From assembly GCA_025667525.1 (NCBI GenBank), contig CM046882.1:522562618-522626617 (forward strand): a stretch of 64,000 bases of DNA. Reading direction: 5' to 3'. The stretch is from Glebionis coronaria (lineage: Eukaryota > Streptophyta > Magnoliopsida > Asterales > Asteraceae). Made by a program: the position numbers and the translations under genes. Every line of letters begins with the position of its first letter. Position 1 is the first letter of the stretch. The notes under the pieces are model-generated. The model was not told the origin of the DNA. It did no database searches and saw only the letters and a program-made list of their open reading frames with translations. Positions 20,491-31,976 of this stretch are shown in pieces.

Positions 20491-22855
20491 CTAGGACCAA
20501 CTCGGTTCAATCCACGCATGAGGGGTGAAAGGATAATGCTTGGTTCCCACAAAATCCTCAAAACTTTCTTCAATGTTTTTGGCATTCAAAGTGTGATACA
20601 TGCCAGTTTCGAGTGAATAGAACACCACCTTCCCATTCTTATTATACAATCGTGCAAAGAAGACTTTGTTTTCCATTTCCGACATTTTGGCTTTTCTGCA
20701 GAGGCATACATTTTCGGAGATATAAATCACGTGCCTTCCTATACTATTTGTTTTCTCCCACTCTCCTTCCTCTAAATCATTCAGCTTGAAAACCTCGACA
20801 GATTCCCCAAAATGGTCCACAAAGACGAGTAAAAGTTGTTGATCACATTTAGTAAGGAAATATTCTACCGGATATCTGCAACTACTTCTCGGGGAATCGA
20901 CTATACCATCCCACTCGAAATCTTCTTGACAAATTTTTTTGAAGGTATGAAGTCCTCCAGCGTCATCCAAAGCATAAAGATCTTGGCCATACAATGTTGG
21001 AAAATAAAACTGATGACGATAACCATCATCCTCATCCAGACCAACCAACCGCCAGGATTTTTCGCCACTTACAAAGTGAACGTAAAAACCTTCTTCACCA
21101 AATCCAACAACCATGCAGTCCGGGGAAGTAGGTGGTGCTGAGAAGCATAACCAATAGAAATGAAAACCCTCCGTGTCGGGAAGACAAAGGACAACATCTG
21201 TGAAGGGGTTACAGAACTTTAATCCGCCGTAATAACTGTAAAACAATAACCAACCATACCCAGAATAAATGCTTTCACAATCATGCATCTTATAAGGTAG
21301 ACTTTTCATAAAGTAGTTGTTACCGAACAAAGGATCAACAAAAGTGACAATGTCTCGTTTTTGGTCTACCACCATTAGCCACGGCGAAAGTAGATGATAA
21401 TCCTGCAATCTCTTTAGTTCTGCTTCACCCCTACATTGTAAAACAGGCGCTGCTAGATGACAAGATTTGCATGTAGCGCGAAAGTTCAAGTACTCCAAGC
21501 CAATACAAAACTTCATAATCATCTCCACAACATCAAGCGGAAGATCGAGTAGTTGTAATCCATTAAGTTCCACATCATCATCAGTTACTACTCTGACCAT
21601 TGTTTCACGGTCCTTGTGCTCCACTCCTTGTTTAGATTTAGGGTAATCACCTGCTAACCTACACAAGATAAGATTTTTTAAGGTTAACATAATAATGCTA
21701 GTACAATGAATAAACACAGTTCAATAAAAAGAAATACCTGCGTTCTCCCACTGAGACATGGCTCGTTGGTAGCACCGGAGGAGGAAACATAGAATTCAGC
21801 AAGATTGTTCTATCATTCAAATTGTAAGAATATATTATTTTCCCCAATTTGCTACGAATATGTATTTTACCCCCAGCTGAGGCAATTGCAGGACTATAAA
21901 CCACCGAGTTATCACGAGCCAGATCCACAAAAATGTTAGCATCCTTAAGGTTTTCCATTTCTTCCCAGAGTTTCACGCTCTTGTACAACTTGTTAAAGTC
22001 TTCCGGTTTCAAGGACAGTCCTTCAGGGTCTATACCAGTTAGGTCCCACTTTTTGATGCCCTCCAGTCCAGCCAAGTTTACACAAGACATATCTACTTTA
22101 TGCAAAGTCACACAAGAAAATGTTGTATCATATGTTTCCGCGGGATACTTAAAAGCTATTATAATGCAGAACAATTCTGTATTATAACTTCCCAGAAAAT
22201 ACATGTAAGTATCCCCGCAATGCATGAGAGAATGAGGGCATCCACTAAATAGCATAAGTTCTATCACAACTTCTCCAGCCTTAACCACGATGTCAATCTC
22301 AATGATAAGAGGCATAATACCATTTTCTTGACACACAGCATATACTTTCCCATTACAACAACTTAGGCTATGTAACAAAAAGCCATGCCCGCTTAACCTC
22401 TTGAGTTGTTTATCGTATGACATTTCAGTCCACCTTAACCTCTTTCTTTTACGGTCTAGCCGGCAAAAAACAAAGGTAGGTTTATCTGTTCTCGCTAGCA
22501 GTAGAATTGATTTGGGATCCTCAGGCGGTAACGACAAACAACATTCTTTGATAAATGCTGACTCCGCGTCTTTTAAAATCAAGGGAGGGAGACGTACGAT
22601 CTTAGAACTAACAGGGTTCCAAAGAGACCACATGTTATCGTTGGAAAGAATCAACCAACCATGAAAGCTGCCTCGAATACGTTTCCCGAGCAACTCAGGG
22701 ATCCGACACCGATAATAAGATGGTGGGTCATGTATGTTGTAAAAAAACTGGTCTTCGTCAGCTTCAGGGCTCTGAGCAACGAGCCATTGGTAAGTTTCTG
22801 ATAGGGGGGGTAATCGATCATATACCGGACCACTATAAATCTGCTTCTGCTCCAT
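20491..22855 (-). CDS. F-box protein with propeller-type (KIB1-4/DUF295) regions on both sides, two exons
   Basis: Coding exons are 22855-21738 and 21658-20491. Spliced, they encode 761 residues. The 79-bp intron has donor CAG|GTATTT and acceptor TTGTGTAG|G, and the join keeps the frame across a split Arg codon (residue 373). Residues 1-372 resemble the plant KIB1-4/DUF295 propeller (SFHGWLILSNDNMWSLWNP). Residues about 410-448 are an F-box (LLDLPLDVVEMIMKFC, then NFRATCKSCHLAAP). Residues 450-761 are a second propeller-like region (SPWLMVVDQKRDIVTFVDP) ending HAWIEPSWS. F-box proteins bind SKP1 and present substrates to an SCF ubiquitin ligase; the substrate here is unknown. The first ATG follows a TTTCTTATGATATCTAG stretch that could be a splice acceptor, so an upstream exon is possible. 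Two separate genes are a less likely reading, since the splice joins the frames exactly. Confidence 0.82.
21659..21737 (-). other. 79-bp spliceosomal intron of the F-box gene
   Basis: The minus strand reads GTATTTCTTTTTATTG at the donor and ends TCTTATCTTGTGTAG. The interior is T-rich, as in plant introns. Without splicing, the upstream frame stops soon after the donor (21698) and the downstream frame would begin with an intron-derived leader. Confidence 0.8.
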
Positions 22856-24097
22856 CTAGATATCATAAGAAAAATTCAAACTCAACCAATAAGATAACGT
22901 ATGATAAACCAGAAGCACATACAAGTACATTTTTAAAAAAAAACATACTAATGAATCATTAGATAAAGCTAATCAGAACAGCTATAACGAATTATGCATG
23001 TTAACATACGTAAAAATCTTAACCGTCATGGCTTCAACCTTGGGACTCAAGGAATCTACTTTGCAGCTAAGAAAGGCTAAACATAAATTCAAAATAATTG
23101 TTTTCTAAAAACCCACGCAGAAGCTATTGTATGATAGCAAAATCAGTAGTTATATATATACTTTAACTATAAACTGAGTCAATGAATCTGCTAAGAAAGA
23201 GCAAGTGATTTATCAAATTACTATTAAGATTAACAAAGCATGTGACAATCTGTGGCTATCCTTGAATGACTGGACCAATAAACATGGAAGCTAATAAAAA
23301 CTATTCTAATGAGCAGCAGGCCGGGGAAGACAATCTACCTAGAAGCTAAAAAAGACTTGACTTTCACTTACAGGGCACCCGTGTAATAAAAACTACCTAG
23401 AAGCTAAAAAAGACTTGACTTCCACTTATAGGGCTGCAATTTCTGACCTGACACGAGAACGAAGATAAACAGGTCGGGATGGGTCGTGTAATGTGACTTA
23501 TCAAGATGAACTGGTTAAGTGTGTAAACCAGAAACCTGTTTAAATGGATTATTTAGATGGTTTGTGTTAGGGTTGGGGATTTTCTAACCCGAGCCCCTGA
23601 ACCCGAATTGCCACCCAATATATGAGAATCTCGAATAGATAACTGAGTAAAAGTAACTACTAAAAAATCTTAAAAATTTTTTGTACGTTTAATTTGATCG
23701 TATCAAAACCAATAGCATGTGAAAAGACCAACTAGTTTATCAAATAATCAAGATTTGACGATATATGGCTATCCCTAAAACACTTGACTAATCAACGTGG
23801 TAGGAAGCTAATAAAAAACTAATCAAATGAAGAATGTGGGTGGACAAACCATCTGGAAGCTAAAAAAGGCTTGGACATTCACTCATAATATTAGGGGCGG
23901 CAATTTCTAACCTGACATGAAAATAAACATGTCAGGTTTGGGTAGGGTATGAGTTGAACGGGTCAACCAGATTTTTGTTACCCTTTAACTTTAACACTTT
24001 ATTAATGAACAAATAAGAAAATACGAATCAAATTAAATAAAAAAATTCCTTAATGTATGAGATAGTACAGTAGCTATAAAGAATCATTAAACATGAG
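22856..24097. other. Upstream region of the F-box gene, with a diverged duplicated block
   Basis: No second F-box or other domain was found in any frame. The region should include the promoter and 5' UTR, perhaps a non-coding first exon, but no TATA box or start site stands out. It is dominated by the two related blocks at 23210-23470 and 23716-23960. Confidence 0.5.
23210..23960. repeat. Two diverged copies of a 250-bp block, plus a short inner repeat
   Basis: Blocks 23210-23470 and 23716-23960 share in order TTTATCAAAT, GGCTATCC, GGAAGCTAATAAAAA, GAAGCTAAAAAAG(A/G)CTTG, GGCAATTTCTAACCTGACA-like and AACA(G/T)GTC. Inside the first block, CTACCTAGAAGCTAAAAAAG is itself repeated at 23336 and 23393. 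Confidence 0.65.
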
Positions 24098-24460
24098 GGG
24101 GTGTTTGGTTAAGCTTATGAGTTGGGCTTAGCTTATATTATGTAAGCCATTTATGGCTTATATAATATAAGCTTATAAGCCCATGTTTAGCGCTTGGTTT
24201 AGCTTGTTAAAATTAAGAAAGTAAAATGACAAAAAAACACATAAACATTAAATGTTGTAGTTACTAAATGTGGGTATAAAAGTCTTTTTATATAATATTG
24301 TTATATAAGCCCACAATTCCTTAGCCGCAAATGTTTGGCTTAGCAAAACCCCTTTATATAAGCTTATACGCCTACTTACATAAGCTTAACCAAACACTTG
24401 ATTTCGGCTTATAAGCTAATAGGCTTATAAGCCCACTATATAAGCTAAAACAAACACCCC
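24098..24460. mobile_element. MITE-like element with GGGGTGTTTGG termini (363 bp)
   Basis: The left end GGGGTGTTTGGTTAAGCTTAT and the right end ATAAGCTAAAACAAACACCCC are inverted repeats with few mismatches. The interior is packed with TAAGCTTAT-like palindromes. There is no coding capacity. The termini resemble hAT-type MITEs, but an 8-bp duplication is not visible, so superfamily is left open. Confidence 0.75.
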
Positions 24461-25127
24461 GACCTAATCTACATGGAAGGAAAAAAAAAGACTGATTAAA
24501 CAACAAGGAAGCTGAATAATAAGAATATACAAATATGATGATAGCAAAATTAGCATCAGAAACGATAGAGTTCCATACCTCAAACAATGTCTTATTATAT
24601 TATTCGACAAATAAAAAAACAACAAGGTTTTTTTGTTTATATAGGCGAATTCCAAATCCCTCCCGGATGGACTCAAATTGTCTAGTTTCCATTGTTTTGA
24701 AAACCATCGACCCGGCAACGTCACCGGGTCAACCCGGTTTTATGTACATGCCCAAACACCCCCATTTTATACCATCTAAACACTGATATGAGAACCATTT
24801 GGTGGCTTATCTTTAGGATTCATACTCTGAAAAAAAATATATATATATAAAGTCAAAGTAAACACTATTATATCTCTAATCAATCTATGCATGAATCCAC
24901 AAATCAAAGAAAACACCACTTAAAGTATAGAAAACAAAAAAGTAAAGAATACATCCATCAATTATGTTATGTTAGGCTTTTTGTCTGTGCGACTGACCTG
25001 GATTCCTTCACTCTAATTTCGTCATTCTAAGTTTGATTTAGTACTACATTTGGGTGATAGGTGAAGTTAAGTACTACAGTATGTTTGTGGCTGGAAAGTG
25101 GAACTAGGTAATTTCAACTTTGATATG
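24461..25127. other. Spacer; nothing recognised
   Basis: Short open frames only. A CCCGGCAACGTCACCGGGTC run at 24712-24731 is a small dyad (CCCGG...CCGGG). Related tracts (GACCCGTTCAACCCG-like) occur near 23940 and 25395, possibly relics of one repeat family. Confidence 0.4.
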
Positions 25128-25364
25128 TACTACTTTAATGGTACACTTTTTATTTTTCTAATTTTAATCTTAAATAATTTTGTTTCTTTTATGTAATACT
25201 TGATAAAATATATAATTTTGAATTGATTTTTAAATGTATTTTTATTAATATCATTTTTTTAATCAAATATTATAATACATAAACAAAATAATTAAAGATT
25301 AAATTTGATAAAGTAAGACTTTAAAAAATCAAATGAGGACAATAAAAATGAGACGGAGGTAGTA
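25128..25364. mobile_element. Stowaway-like MITE
   Basis: The right end GAGACGGAGGTAGTA is the complement of the Stowaway terminal CTCCCTCCGTCTC-type sequence, followed by TA. The two halves are complementary: TAAATAATTTTG and TATGTAATACTT on the left face AAGTATTA-like and CAAAATAATTA on the right. The left terminus is eroded. Stowaways are mobilised by Tc1/mariner transposases. Confidence 0.6.
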
Positions 25365-25500
25365 ATAAAATAGACCCAGCGAGGATTGTCCACCCGGGTT
25401 GAACGGGTTTCGCAAAAACCCGACGGTTTGATTTTTTACTGCTAGTTTCCTAATTAAATGAAAAAAAAGACAATCAAAGCTTTCCTAATAAAGATTCCAT

Positions 25501-25868
25501 GGGTCCGTTTGGTTTGAAGTCTGGTTTTACTTTGAATGTAGGCTTATAAAGTGGATGGTTTAGATTTAAGTTTAAATTTGAGTTTTGAATATAATATTAG
25601 TTGAATATTATATTGTTTTTTAATATTGTTTATACTATAAAATGATATTAATATTATTAAAAAAATCTAATAACAAATATAAAAAGAAAAAAGATTGTGG
25701 TGGAGGATTGAAGAGGACCTACAAAATAAGTACACTCCGGATATGTTTTGTAAAGTTGGCACCTATGTGTAGATTTGCAAATTATATAAATGTGGAACTT
25801 AATACCAACATCCATTTTATACTTTAATGTCAAAAACCTAAAGTTAAAGAGGGATACCAAACGGCCCC
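25501..25868. mobile_element. MITE-like element with GGG(T/G)CCGTTTGGT termini (368 bp)
   Basis: The left end GGGTCCGTTTGGT and right end ACCAAACGGCCCC are near-perfect inverted repeats. The interior is AT-rich and non-coding. No clear target duplication was found. It is similar in style to, but distinct from, the element at 24098. Confidence 0.7.
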
Positions 25869-27826
25869 TTAGATTTTTATTAAAACAAATTATTACTATA
25901 TACAGTTTTAGGAAGCACGTTGTTTTTTTATTATTTCCTGTGTTTTTTGAGGGAAAAAAATCCTCCACGTGTCCTTCCACACATTGCAACGTGTCCCCCA
26001 TTTCCCTCCTCTTTACTAAACCAAATCACCAGATCTGATAAATAAACCACCGCCCGCACACACTAATTGATCATCAAACAATCCTCTTCCGACCCTTTCA
26101 TATTTGTATTTGAAAACGCAGATGTCATTCAATGAAACCCACAACTAAGGGCCGATTTCTTAGGTCTAATGTGAGGTCGATGTGGTGGAGTAGACTATCT
26201 AATTCGTCGTTGCAACCGATTATGGTGTGTGGTGTTGGTGTCGTTGGTAGATTTTCTTGATGATTGGTGGTGGGATTTTGTGATTGGCCGTTGCTTTTGG
26301 TTGTAATAATCATCCACACATCTCCAGAAAATAATGGCGAAATCGATAAAAAGAAATTAAAGTCGCTTGGTGTACCACCATCATCTGCCATACAATTCAT
26401 ATGTAAGTAGATTTTTGTTTATTTTTGAATATTATTTACTCAATTAGGGTTTCAATTAAAAGGGTTTCTTTTTATTCGTTTGTTTTCTTTTTAAATTCTG
26501 TTTATTATTGATTCAAGTAGAGGGTTGAATTAAAAGTCGTGTTTTTTTTATTAATGAAGATAAATTCTGGAGGTTTATTGTTTTGTTTTCATGTCACTTA
26601 AGATTCAACATGAATTCTGTTTCTTTTTGTTGATATTCTTATGCAATGGGGATGAAGGGGATTTAGGTTACTAGACCCTTTGAAAAACTTAAATGCATCT
26701 CCTCATACTTAAATGGCTGCAAATGTTGTTTTCTACTTATTGGCATATCGGCTCTTGACATTTAGAGTGCCAAAGCTACGGTTTGGTGATGTGACGGTTG
26801 TATGGGTTTGTGTCACTATATGGAACGATATGATGAGTCTAAAAGTCTCTAAAAAACAGAAATAATTTGTCGTTTGGCATGGCAACCAACTGCGGTTGCA
26901 GCCACGACGAGTGTATCCTGTTTCGTCTATGACGAGTCTAACAAGCCACAAAAAAGCTCAAATGTTGCGTTGTTTGGCGTGGCATGTTTGTTTGTGATTT
27001 TTGACTCATATATGTATGTTATTGTCTTCGTAACCGTAGATTAGGTATCAGTTTAGGGATCTCAGGTTTTCTTATATTAGTAGAAACTAAGCGGTTGTTG
27101 ACCGTATTATTTTTACATTATTTGCTAATTTTAAGCATTTTCTTTTTTCAAGCTGAACTTCCATACATACATGACAATGCAACTCCTGTACTTTTTTTAT
27201 AACAAAGAACATGTTTTCTTTGGCTCAACGTCTTTATGCTTATGGTGTACTAATTTTAAAGTATCTTTAAATATAAGCAGATAATTGAACTCCCGCAAGG
27301 CATCTGACATTCGTGACGTTGAGGGAGAATATCGCCGTTGTCATTGATGTGAAGCGGCGGAGATGGTGTTTGAGTATCGTGGTTTCTGAGACATATGTAT
27401 GCCTTACAAGTACTCTGAATCGAGAATGTAATGAGTTTTGTGGTAATTAGGCTATTTAGGTGGCAGTGTTGTGCTGAATTTTTAGAACCAGTATCGGCAG
27501 GTGAGTATGCATCATTAGTTTTGCAACTTATAGGGCTTTGATTTGATCGATGATTAATAAGTTGGCCCACGTTTGAATTTATAACAAGAAATTGAAAAGA
27601 TTTTGTATTATTCAAAATTGGGGTCTATAAAGTTTTCTACCGATTGAATAAATAAAAGATACTGAATTATCCCAAAAAATGTGGTTGGTTAAAAGGTACT
27701 GAATTGCTCAATAAAACTCTGTTCAATAACAGGAGGCGCAACTGACGTAGTGGTGGGGAAAGCTTGCTAAGCTTGCAGCGACAACAGATATATATCCTCT
27801 TTTTTGAGATGGTTTCGCTATCGGCG
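25869..27826. other. Unassigned sequence left of the nested block, with splice-like signals
   Basis: Candidate 5' splice sites occur at 26401 (TATGTAAGT) and 27502 (CGGCAG|GTGAGT). Several short frames look protein-like, for example DKKKLKSLGVPPSSAIQF just before 26401, but none belongs to a family I recognise and stops interrupt them. It may hold exons of a gene or pseudogene split by the gypsy element inserted at 27827. The last five bases, CGGCG (27822-27826), are its target duplication. Confidence 0.3.
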
Positions 27827-30612
27827 TGTAACACCCCACTTTGATAAGTAGACTGTTACATGATAATTATGGCGTGTCATCAAAGCATGCAAGGTAATAT
27901 CTCTTAAAACATACATGACCATAAAGGAAATCCGAAATCAAACATCGGCTCCCAAACATAAGCCCAAAACATGTATAAAGTAAATGAAGTAGAAAAACTA
28001 AACAAGTGTCCAAGCAAGCATAAGTATATGAAATGAAAAAGGAGAAGAAGTCTAAGTTAGCTTCCATCCTAAGCACGTGCTCTCAAATGCTCAAGTCAGT
28101 CCTTGGGTACCTGCCGTTTTGGGACATGAAAGAAAATACGGCTGAGCAATACGCTCAGTGAACGAATATAATGACGTGATAAGAATAACTGAAAGATAAG
28201 TAACTGATAAGAAATGCAGCGGAATATGTGTAAGTCCTGGAAAACCTAGAACATGTTGTATAAGAAATGAAGAATAAGTGAAATTTCATGAGTCAAGCAT
28301 GAAATAACATGTATGTTCTAGAAAATCTGATATAGCTCATGCAATTTAAAATGATGGCATGGCAAACATGAAAAGTTTAATAACATGTAAACTGGAAAAA
28401 CAGATAGCAGCAAACGGGGAATCCTAATCATGCATAAAAAGAGAATGTCCTTACTGAAGGACGGGAAATCTGTACCTTATGTCCAGTAACGATGAAAGAT
28501 GAAAGGCGGATAGTACTACTCCGACTTCACGAGTGTTATATAATAAAGGACGTGAATGAGTTATATGTTCATGTATAACTTACTGATTCTTAGTTTCCTT
28601 TACTTGTTCTTGACTTGTCTCACTTGTTTTTGACTTGTATTACTTGTTCATGTCTTGTTTTACTTGTTCATGTCTTGTTTCACTGTTTCATGTTTTATCA
28701 TGTATTTCTTAGTGTTTCATGTGTTCTTGATTAACGTATTACGTGTTTCATGTGTTATTATACTTGATGTTTCATAATAAGTAACTTTCCAAAAATAGCA
28801 GGTTTCCATATATAGTAACTTTCCAAAATAGCAGGTCTCCATAAATAGCAAGTTTCTAAAAATAGTAAGTTTCCAAAAAATAGAAAGTTTCCATAAATAG
28901 TAAGTTTCTATAAATAATAATAAGCTTGTTAAATAAGCATATAATATAAGCTGAGGCTTAATGAACATATTTTATAAGTCATGATTCATTTAAATGATAA
29001 TATAGTAAAGTTTATTTAATAAATAATATAACATGTCATAATCTTATAGTTAATTATTAACTAATAATATAAATTGGTTTAACTAATTATTAATTAATAA
29101 TAAAGCATGATTTATATTTTAATAAAACTTTATCTTAAGCTTGATAATTGTATAATTAAATTACACATTAATTAATTTAATTAGACCATGGTAAATAATA
29201 TAATTATCATGTTAATAAGTCATGTTTAATAATTAACTTTAATATAATAAAGTTTACAAATAATTATTAATTAATAATGTATATCGTGATTTATTCCTTG
29301 ATTATTAGTTATTAATATCCGTGAATTAAAATTAAATGTACCCATTTGAAATAAACCTTATTATTATTAAGTAAAATAAATAAGTCGTGGTTAAATAAGT
29401 CGTGAGTTATTCATGTGCGTGTTCAAATTAATTTACATGTTTATTTAATAAGCCCGAAAATAATTAACCGAATAAAATAATAATCCAAAATAGCCCTTTT
29501 GCGTTTTTCTTGTTTAACCGAGCCAGACAAGCAATGCCCACCGAGACCTTGCGGTCTCGGTTGTCCAACAACAAACACCACCACCGCAACCTAGTCGATG
29601 CGGTTCCCACTGCCTGGCATTTAATACCCGTCGGCAGCCCTGTTTTTCCCACCAGTAGTAATAGCCACCACCCCCCCCCCCCCACCAGCATAATCGGTTG
29701 CCACCGTCATGCACACCACAACCACTACGACCCCTGTTGGGGTTGCGGCTGCCATGTACCACGTACCCACGGGCCCCATTGCCTTCCCACTATCCAGCAG
29801 GAATACACACCGAGACCTCATTGTAGGCCCTCGGTCTGCCAACAGTACACAAGCCGAGACCCCTGTGGGGCTTTCAGTTGCTGCGAACCAAAAGAAAAAG
29901 ACCCCCGAGCAAAGTCTTGTAAAAGATTATGATTTGTTCTTGTTTATATAATCAAAACATGCATCATTTTATTTCTAAAACTTACTTTGTGATTCCATGA
30001 AAATAAATAGAGATTTAGATTGATGATTACCGAACGAGACGTGATCAAGATATGATCCACCACGAACACACACACTATAATTAAGATCAAAAAGCTTTTC
30101 TCCCATCCTTTTTGTCCCATATGGTCGGCGGCTATGGAGTCCCCCTAGGGTTTCCTTATGTTTTTCATGTGTTTGTTAAATGGAAAATAATACTATGCGT
30201 GTGTTTGTTTTTGTTTCCTTAAGTGGACTGGGCCTTGGCCCATTTAGCTTGTAAGGGTTTAAAGAAGTTTAAACATGGAGCCCGTTTCGTTATTTCGTGT
30301 TATATTTCATATTCCCATGTGTTCGTGTACTTGTGATTTTAATTACTTTCATGGTATATCGTGTCTTGTCGTATTTTAAATATACATAGATACTTCTCGT
30401 GCATTAAAATTAATTATACGTAAATGCTTGTTGTGAATTAATTACATAATCTTCCTGATATAAATAAAGTATGTGTTTTTACTTGTCGTGAACTTCATGA
30501 TTTTTAATTCTGTCATATCATGTCGTGTCGCATTTAATGTACATATTTATTTGTCGTGATTATATTAATAATAAGTGTTTTAAATTCATGTTATTTTTAT
30601 GCGGGTTTTACA
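27827..30612 (-). mobile_element. D: 3' LTR (2786 bp)
   Basis: Minus-strand termini are TGTAAAACCCGC and GGGGTGTTACA. It matches 59388-62574 along its whole length apart from point changes and about 400 bp present only in the other copy. Sub-structures are a TACTTGTTCATGTCTTGTTT-type repeat (28610-28690), an AAGTTTCCATAAATAGT-type repeat (28780-28920), very AT-rich sequence (28920-29460), and a GC-rich island (29510-29910). Confidence 0.92.
29510..29910 (-). promoter_or_regulatory. D LTR: GC-rich island with hairpin and poly-C tract
   Basis: This block is GC-rich between AT-rich flanks and is present in both LTRs (about 61490-61880). It holds a perfect stem CCGAGACC-TTGC-GGTCTCGG at 29540-29559 and a run of C near 29673-29688. 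It lies 700-1100 bases into the LTR in the element's own direction. A role in transcription is only a suggestion. Open frames across it are composition artefacts. Confidence 0.4.
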
Positions 30613-30630
30613 ACTCTTCCCCTCTAAAAA
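30613..30630 (-). promoter_or_regulatory. D: polypurine tract
   Basis: The minus strand reads TTTTTAGAGGGGAAGAGT immediately before the LTR start TGTAAAACCC, the expected plus-strand primer site. Confidence 0.8.
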
Positions 30631-30737
30631 GAATAATTCATCCTCGAATTAGAAACTTGATATGGCTGAAAGAACATGGACATGACGTGGCTGAAGAGAA
30701 CATGGAACGTGACGTGGCTGAAAAGGACATACTCGGA

Positions 30738-31835
30738 TTATGGAAGGGAATGAGGATAAGAAATCCAGATGGACTCCTCCGTTTCCCAAGTGGCTTCCCG
30801 TTTAGGATGGTTCCTCCAAAGGATCTTGACGAAAAGATTACTCTTGGTCTTCATGACCCTGTCTTGACGATACGGAAAAGTTTCTGGTCCCTCAACGTAA
30901 GATAGATCCTCACGAGTCTGATCGAGTGGATAAGAATAATGTAAAGAAGATACATGAAATGATACGATACGAAATAACATGAAAAGAATGATATTAGTAA
31001 CCTCTGAGTAATGATACGACAGACATATTGTGTACATAGTATGTGAACAATTGTGAACGTGATACGTGAACAGTTGTGAACGTGATACGTGGACATATGA
31101 TGAATGTGATACATGAAACATATGGTGAAGTGAAACATATCGTGAACGTGTGATAACTGAGGAGGTAACGCCAAATGATACGAGATGAGACGTGAAATGT
31201 GACGTGAAACGTCTGTCTGAGGATGGAAAGTTGTACTAAACTTGAGTCTGGTCTCCCAAGCTTTTTGCAACCCTTTTCCAGAACAAAATATGAAACGTAA
31301 AACGTGAGATAGAATACGATCATGAACGTGAACAATGTCATGAACGTGAATTTGAAAAACAAATAGTAAAATAGAACAAGGACGTAAACGCGTGCAAGAT
31401 CGTGATCGCGAACGTGAGACGTAACTGTGAGCGTCAACGTAAACGTGAACGTGAGTGTAAATTTATGTCTGATGTTATTGTTGACGGAACACCGTGAAAT
31501 CGTACCATATCTTGTTGAATTATCCTTGTCAACTGGTTAACTACATAATTCTTACGGATAGGAAGGAAATGTGTAGACTTGGTCACGATTGACACGACCC
31601 AGGTAGCATCATGCTTCCTCTAAGTCTGTGGTAGTCTGGTAAAAAAATCCACGGAGATCTTGTCCACTTCCATTCGGAAATTTCTAATCGTTGAAATAAC
31701 TACTAGCATGTTGGCGTTCTATCTTATCCTGCTGGTATGTCAGGCATTTAGATATGAACGTAACTGCATCTTGTTTCACACCGCTCCACCAAATGTGGTT
31801 TGAGATCATGATGCATCTTGTAGAACCTGGATACA
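30738..31835 (-). pseudogene. D: integrase and chromodomain-like tail, disrupted by tandem repeats
   Basis: From 31835 leftward: an HHCC zinc domain (CLTYQQDKIERQHAS, second Cys replaced by Tyr), then the core (ISVDFFTRLPQT, with the first catalytic Asp), then FHGVPSTITSD (second Asp). The frame then runs into ACGTGAAC-type tandem repeats (about 31290-31460). It resumes as WETRLKFSTTFHPQTD (31255-31205) and meets a second repeat tract. The Glu-containing segment is gone. The tail at 30850-30738, VKILWRNHPKREATWETEE, is the chromodomain-like end. Active homologues integrate the element into marked chromatin; this copy cannot. Confidence 0.8.
30940..31460. repeat. D: degenerate (ACGTGA)-type tandem repeats in the integrase region
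   Basis: Irregular arrays built from CGTGAA, GATACGTGAA and TGTGAACGTGATACG units occupy about 30940-31205 and 31290-31460. A 60-bp coding remnant lies between them. The arrays sit where conserved integrase codons should be. Confidence 0.7.
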
Positions 31836-31976
31836 TAGAAGTTGGAAAACTATGAGTCTCGGTAAATTAGACCTCTCTTAGTGTAGGATCCTCTGGAACA
31901 CATAATTTAGTGTAGGATTCTCTCCTTTACGCGTAAGCTTAGTCATGGTAAAACTAACCGTGAGAAACAATGTGAT

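Noticed and set aside
25657..26038. Opposed 80-114 codon frames
   Set aside because: They overlap a MITE end and are Phe/Ile/Leu-rich from AT-rich sequence; no protein features.
26125..26400. 91-codon minus-strand frame (MNCMADDGGTPS...)
   Set aside because: No recognised domain, and the plus strand has splice-like signals over the same bases; not supported as a gene.
29510..29951. 140-codon and other frames in the GC-rich part of the D LTR
   Set aside because: They lie inside an LTR and their extent differs between the two LTR copies (61487-61921); composition artefact.
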